From CAXGUU01 sp964012875 (GTDB lineage Bacteria > Pseudomonadota > Gammaproteobacteria > Ga0077536): 17,528 bases of DNA. Under the pieces are notes generated by a model. The model had not been told where the DNA came from. It was given only the letters and a program-made list of their open reading frames with translations, and did no database searches. This document shows, piece by piece, positions 14,752-17,528 of the stretch (position 1 is its first letter; each line of letters starts with the position of its first letter). The position numbers and the translations under genes were made by a program. The stretch is taken from positions 1-17,528 of the forward strand of contig CAXGUU010000037.1 in NCBI GenBank assembly GCA_964012875.1, written 5' to 3'.

Positions 14752-15206
14752 TGCCCTTGTTAGTTATTACTATTCAATAAATTATTTATATATCGTCGCA
14801 TCCATACGTTGTTGTACCGTACGGTAGCGTATGGATGAGGCGTAGAGTGTACCTGTGCCGCGGGTCTGGTGCAATGAAAACTTTGCCAGGGCATGCAAAG
14901 ATCTATGCTGATGCGGGCGAAAATCAGCGAGGGTACACCGGACCCGTAACCGGCAACAGCAGTGGCGGCCACAGGGCGCTACACGGATTCTGAAATGATG
15001 CTGTGAACGGACCGTTCCTTGACCAAAATTGCTGCGGGGCAGTCGATACGTTTCTATACCGCCATGCCCGCGTATCGAACTAATCGAGCGCCATGTTCCA
15101 AACACAACCAGCGCGTTCCGTTGAGTATTCTTTGTGCGATTTCACTCAGATCAATCAAAATAACTATTAATTATTATATATTTATATCATTTAATTAATC
15201 TAATAT
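14752..15206. other. Non-coding region between tetR and the tag gene, with nested inverted repeat
   Basis: About 455 bp lie between the converging 3' ends of tetR (+) and tag (-). No gene is convincing; a 50-odd-codon frame from 14835 has no ribosome site and no family likeness. The left border (14760-14795) and right border (15160-15206) are strongly AT-rich and the centre is GC-richer. Inverted repeats are at 14799-14837, CTTTGC/GCAAAG near 14881-14900, and GAACGG-A-CCGTTC at 15005-15017. The size and structure would allow a small RNA, but nothing proves one. Confidence 0.55.
14799..14837. repeat. Inverted repeat enclosing a 12-bp perfect palindrome
   Basis: CATCCATACG (14799-14808) is exactly complementary to CGTATGGATG (14828-14837). 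Between them lies TACCGTACGGTA (14815-14826), itself a perfect palindrome. It lies 48 bp after the tetR stop. No T-run follows on the + strand, so if it terminates tetR it does so unconventionally. It could instead be a protein-binding site. Confidence 0.65.
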
Positions 15207-15875
15207 CTATTCTAAGCTGAGCGCCAACACGCGACTCACAGCGGTTAAACCACGTCCCGATTCCGTGGCCCAGTAATTAAATGCTTCCTGTACCGCCTGC
15301 CGATCGCTTTTGGTTGTCGGGGGCTTGGTTACGATGTTTTCGGCAATCAGCACCCTGATCACGTCCTGAGTAAGAATGAACGCATTCTTACCCATCCGCC
15401 TGAGGTAGTACTGTGCCGAAGTGCCGCCCATCCTTGAAGCCCGCTTTTTCAATATCTCAAGCAGCCCCACGTAATCGTCATCCGGCCAGTTTGCGAAAAA
15501 TTTAGCAGCACTGCCATGCTCCTGCGCCAAATCGAGCAAAAATACCGCGTTTTCGCGCGTCGCTTGCATCTTGGCGTGATGCCTGATCAGACGCTGATCC
15601 CTAAGCAGTTCGTCGAATCTAGCCTCGTCCATGTAGGCAACCGCGTGCGGGTCAAACGCTTCGAATGCCGTTTCGAAGGCCGGCCATTTCGCACTGACGA
15701 CGCGCCACACAAATCCGGCCTGGAACACCGACCGCGTCATTTCCGACAGCCACCGGTCGTCACCAATCCCAGCGAGCGCCTCAGCACTCCTGGCCGATGG
15801 GATCAAGGACTCCAGTTCCTCTACGCTACCCTTACTCTCAGCTGCCCGTTCGTAGAATTCATAAAAAGATTTCAT
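15207..15875 (-). CDS. tag: Divergent DNA-3-methyladenine glycosylase I (Tag) family protein
   Basis: Tag enzymes excise 3-methyladenine from alkylated DNA by a helix-hairpin-helix fold. The 222-residue product matches the central Tag domain: Q-A-G-F-V-W-R-V-V-S-A-K-W, F-E-A-F-D-P-H-A-V-A-Y-M, and L-I-R-H-H-A-K-M-Q-A-T-R-E-N-A (compare Q-A-G-L-S-W and I-R-H-R-G-K-I-Q-A in E. coli). It lacks the N-terminal C-x-W and D-x-E-W-G segment, the zinc ligands, and the Glu normally just before Q-A-G; here the segment reads M-T-R-S-V-F-Q-A-G. It is therefore a member of the superfamily with altered chemistry or specificity. The start ATG 15875 is 16 bp after the SDR stop, with no good ribosome site, so it is likely translated from the CoA-transferase-SDR mRNA. 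The assignment to family is good; activity is uncertain. Confidence 0.75.
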   Translation of the reverse strand: MKSFYEFYERAAESKGSVEELESLIPSARSAEALAGIGDDRWLSEMTRSVFQAGFVWRVVSAKWPAFETAFEAFDPHAVAYMDEARFDELLRDQRLIRHHAKMQATRENAVFLLDLAQEHGSAAKFFANWPDDDYVGLLEILKKRASRMGGTSAQYYLRRMGKNAFILTQDVIRVLIAENIVTKPPTTKSDRQAVQEAFNYWATESGRGLTAVSRVLALSLE

Positions 15876-15891
15876 AGCAATGGCTTATGAA

Positions 15892-16632
15892 CTATTTATG
15901 AAGTCCTCCATCAACTGTGAATTCTCCGCTGGTGCAATACGAGCTTTCATCGCTGGCCAGAAACAGGACGACGTTGGCGACCTCCTCGCTCCCCGCAGTC
16001 CGTCCTAACGGGACCGCACGTTTGACCACTTTGTCCATCTTTCCCGCTGTTGCCGCCGGCGTCTGCTGGAGCATGTCGGTATCAATGAAGCCCGGATGGA
16101 CCGAATTGACCCTGACACCGAATCGGCCCAGCTCCTGTGCCGCGATTTTAGTCATTCCCCGGACGGCCCACTTGCTGGTTGAATAGGCGAAAGCGCCCGG
16201 AGCGCCTTCCATGCCGGCTAGCGACGAAATGTTGACGATGGAACCACCGCCCGCTTCACACATCACCTTTCCCGTAACCTGCATGCCCAGAAATACCCCG
16301 GTCTGATTTACAGCGATGATACGTTCGTAATCAGCAAGTTCGGTCTCAAGCATCCTGGCCGACTGAAAGATGCCGGCATTGTTAACCAGGACGTCGATGC
16401 GGCCGTGTTTTTCTATCGTTTTATCAATCACTTCCTGCCATTGCGCAGCGTTGCTGACATCGTGCTCGTAAAATTCCTGCCCCAGTCCTTCAGCCAGCGC
16501 CCGCCCTTCGCTTACCATCACATCGGTCATGACAACGGTCGCGCCGTGTTCAGCGAATAATCGGGCTTCGACCGCGCCCTGGCCTTTGGCGGCTCCGGTT
16601 ATCACGGCAACTTTATCTTTCAATCTTCCCAT
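15892..16632 (-). CDS. SDR family oxidoreductase, 3alpha/20beta-hydroxysteroid dehydrogenase-like
   Basis: This is a 246-residue classical SDR. T-G-A-A-K-G-Q-G at 12-19 is the cofactor loop, and Asp37 after the second strand favours NAD(H). NNAG is at 84-87 and Asn109 is in place. The catalytic set is Ser137, Tyr150 and Lys154 (YSTSK). The C-terminus reads F-L-A-S-D-E-S-S-Y-C-T-S-G-E-F-T-V-D-G-G, very like the group annotated as 3alpha(or 20beta)-hydroxysteroid dehydrogenase (FabG3 type). Many such proteins act on non-steroid alcohols, so steroid use is not claimed. The start ATG 16632 has AGGA seven bases upstream after an A-run. It lies 34 bp after the CoA-transferase stop and 16 bp before tag, so it is the middle gene of an operon. 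Confidence 0.88.
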   Translation of the reverse strand: MGRLKDKVAVITGAAKGQGAVEARLFAEHGATVVMTDVMVSEGRALAEGLGQEFYEHDVSNAAQWQEVIDKTIEKHGRIDVLVNNAGIFQSARMLETELADYERIIAVNQTGVFLGMQVTGKVMCEAGGGSIVNISSLAGMEGAPGAFAYSTSKWAVRGMTKIAAQELGRFGVRVNSVHPGFIDTDMLQQTPAATAGKMDKVVKRAVPLGRTAGSEEVANVVLFLASDESSYCTSGEFTVDGGLHK

Positions 16633-16666
16633 TTTTTTTCCTGTTCTTGTTCGTTACGCGCCCGGC

Positions 16667-17528
16667 TTAGGTCGGTGCGGAGGCAATAACGCCCTTACCC
16701 TTCAAAGTGTTAATGCAATTTTCATCGTAGTTCAACATTCCCCGGAGGACGGTTTCGTTGTGTTCCCCCAATAGCGGCGCCTGCCTGGCCGGATAGGCCT
16801 GCTGGCGCGAGAAACGGAGTGGAAATCCAGGTAGTTTCAGGCTGCCCAATATGGGATCGGTGACATCGCGCACCGTGCCTCTTTCCAAGAAATACGGGTG
16901 ATGCACCGCGTCGGCGGGATTGAGCACGGGTCCGCTCGGTACACGATTGGCGTCGAGTCGTTTCAGTACATCGACATCTGTGGGCAACGATTGCATCCAT
17001 TGTTCGATGATGGGAATCAGCGCCTCCTGGTTTTCTGCCCGGTCTGCCTGCGCCGCGAACCGCGGGTCAAGTTCCAGGTCAGCCCGGTCCATGGCCCGGC
17101 AAAGTCCCGCCCACTGGTTCTGGACTACCAGCAGGGCAATGTAGCCTTCAGGCCCCTTGTAGATACCGCATGGACACAGGAGCTGGTGATGCGTCCCCAC
17201 CCGTCCGGGTACAAAGGCGCCTTCAGTAATCTGATTAACCTGCAAATTGGCCTCATGCATGTGGAACAGGCTGTCGATCATTGAAATATCCATCCATTGC
17301 CCCTTGCCGGTGCGCTCGCGGTCAAACAGGGCATAACCAATAGCCGCAAACGCGTGAACCCCTGAACTGACATCGGCCATGCCCATACCGACCGGATGCG
17401 GTCCGCCGTCACGCGGCCCAGTGACGTGCATGACACCACCAAAAGCTTGGGCAATCCAGTCAAATCCGGTCTTGTGAGCCAACGGCCCCGTGCGGCCGAA
17501 GGCTGAGATGGAAGCCATCAGGAGACGC
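16667..17528 (-). CDS. CaiB/BaiF class III CoA-transferase, 5' end outside window
   Basis: Class III CoA-transferases move CoA between carboxylic acids through an aspartyl intermediate. The frame stays open to the right edge (R-L-L-M-A-S-I-S-A-F-G-R-T-G-P), so Met at 17516-17518 is internal. About 286 residues are visible and roughly 100-130 N-terminal ones are missing. Family marks are S-A-F-G-R-T-G-P, the G-F-D-W-I-A-Q-A segment, T-G-P-R-D-G-G-P, G-K-G-Q-W-M-D-I-S-M-I-D-S-L (its last Asp is the likely nucleophile), P-S-G-P-V-L and the ending P-L-L-G-E-H-N. The substrate acid is unknown; relatives serve carnitine, oxalate, bile acid, succinate or aromatic acids. It leads the SDR-tag operon. 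Confidence 0.9.
   Translation of the reverse strand, partial: RLLMASISAFGRTGPLAHKTGFDWIAQAFGGVMHVTGPRDGGPHPVGMGMADVSSGVHAFAAIGYALFDRERTGKGQWMDISMIDSLFHMHEANLQVNQITEGAFVPGRVGTHHQLLCPCGIYKGPEGYIALLVVQNQWAGLCRAMDRADLELDPRFAAQADRAENQEALIPIIEQWMQSLPTDVDVLKRLDANRVPSGPVLNPADAVHHPYFLERGTVRDVTDPILGSLKLPGFPLRFSRQQAYPARQAPLLGEHNETVLRGMLNYDENCINTLKGKGVIASAPT

Noticed and set aside
14835..14990. Short open frame of about 50 codons starting in the right arm of the nested inverted repeat
   Set aside because: No ribosome site, odd composition, no family likeness; more likely chance in GC-rich DNA.
15892..17528. Steroid degradation cluster
   Set aside because: One hydroxysteroid-dehydrogenase-like SDR and a CoA-transferase are not enough; no ring-cleavage, KstD, thiolase or acyl-CoA dehydrogenase gene is visible.
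1..17528. CRISPR arrays, tRNA or rRNA genes, insertion sequences, toxin-antitoxin or phage genes
   Set aside because: Reading both strands showed no repeat-spacer pattern, no transposase or integrase-like frames and no recognisable RNA genes.

Overview
The window looks like a chromosomal segment of a gammaproteobacterium, probably a free-living, mostly aerobic one. The best clue is the left third, which has the conserved gammaproteobacterial order fabF - (pabC) - mltG - tmk - holB - pilZ - tatD/ycfH. The type IV pilus protein PilZ between holB and the TatD hydrolase is the Pseudomonas-like arrangement. I cannot resolve the genus. There are no rRNA or tRNA genes, insertion sequences, phage genes or CRISPR arrays that I can see.

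Layout. (1) Bases 1-6209, + strand: a tightly packed housekeeping run covering fatty acid elongation (fabF, cut by the left edge), a wrecked pabC remnant, peptidoglycan glycan-strand termination (mltG), dTTP supply (tmk), the clamp loader (holB), pilus assembly (pilZ) and a TatD hydrolase. A glutathionyl-hydroquinone reductase follows. (2) Bases 6218-8047, - strand: a three-gene membrane module, a TauE/SafE exporter and a split YeeE/YedE transporter pair, probably for moving small sulfur compounds. (3) Bases 8048-9127: two non-coding stretches with several inverted repeats on either side of one 75-residue two-helix membrane protein of unknown function. (4) Bases 9128-14067, - strand: an SDR oxidoreductase with its own promoter and, upstream of it and separated by a terminator, a three-gene operon. 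That operon encodes an FrhB-type iron-sulfur flavoprotein, a fused gamma/alpha subunit and a beta subunit of a 2-oxoacid:ferredoxin oxidoreductase. (5) Bases 14167-14751, + strand: a TetR-type regulator divergent from that operon. (6) Bases 14752-15206: a non-coding stretch with a nested inverted repeat. (7) Bases 15207-17528, - strand: an operon of a class III CoA-transferase (cut by the right edge), a hydroxysteroid-dehydrogenase-like SDR and a divergent Tag-type DNA glycosylase.

How it fits together. The left operon is core metabolism. The right half looks like accessory acyl-CoA and 2-oxoacid metabolism under TetR control: the CoA-transferase activates an acid, the SDRs oxidise or reduce hydroxyl/keto groups, and the ferredoxin-linked 2-oxoacid oxidoreductase joins 2-oxoacids to acyl-CoAs. 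The substrate cannot be read from the sequence. The most interesting points are the FrhB-KorA-KorB module, the pabC remnant that keeps both ends but has lost its middle, and the array of strong hairpins in the intergenic regions.
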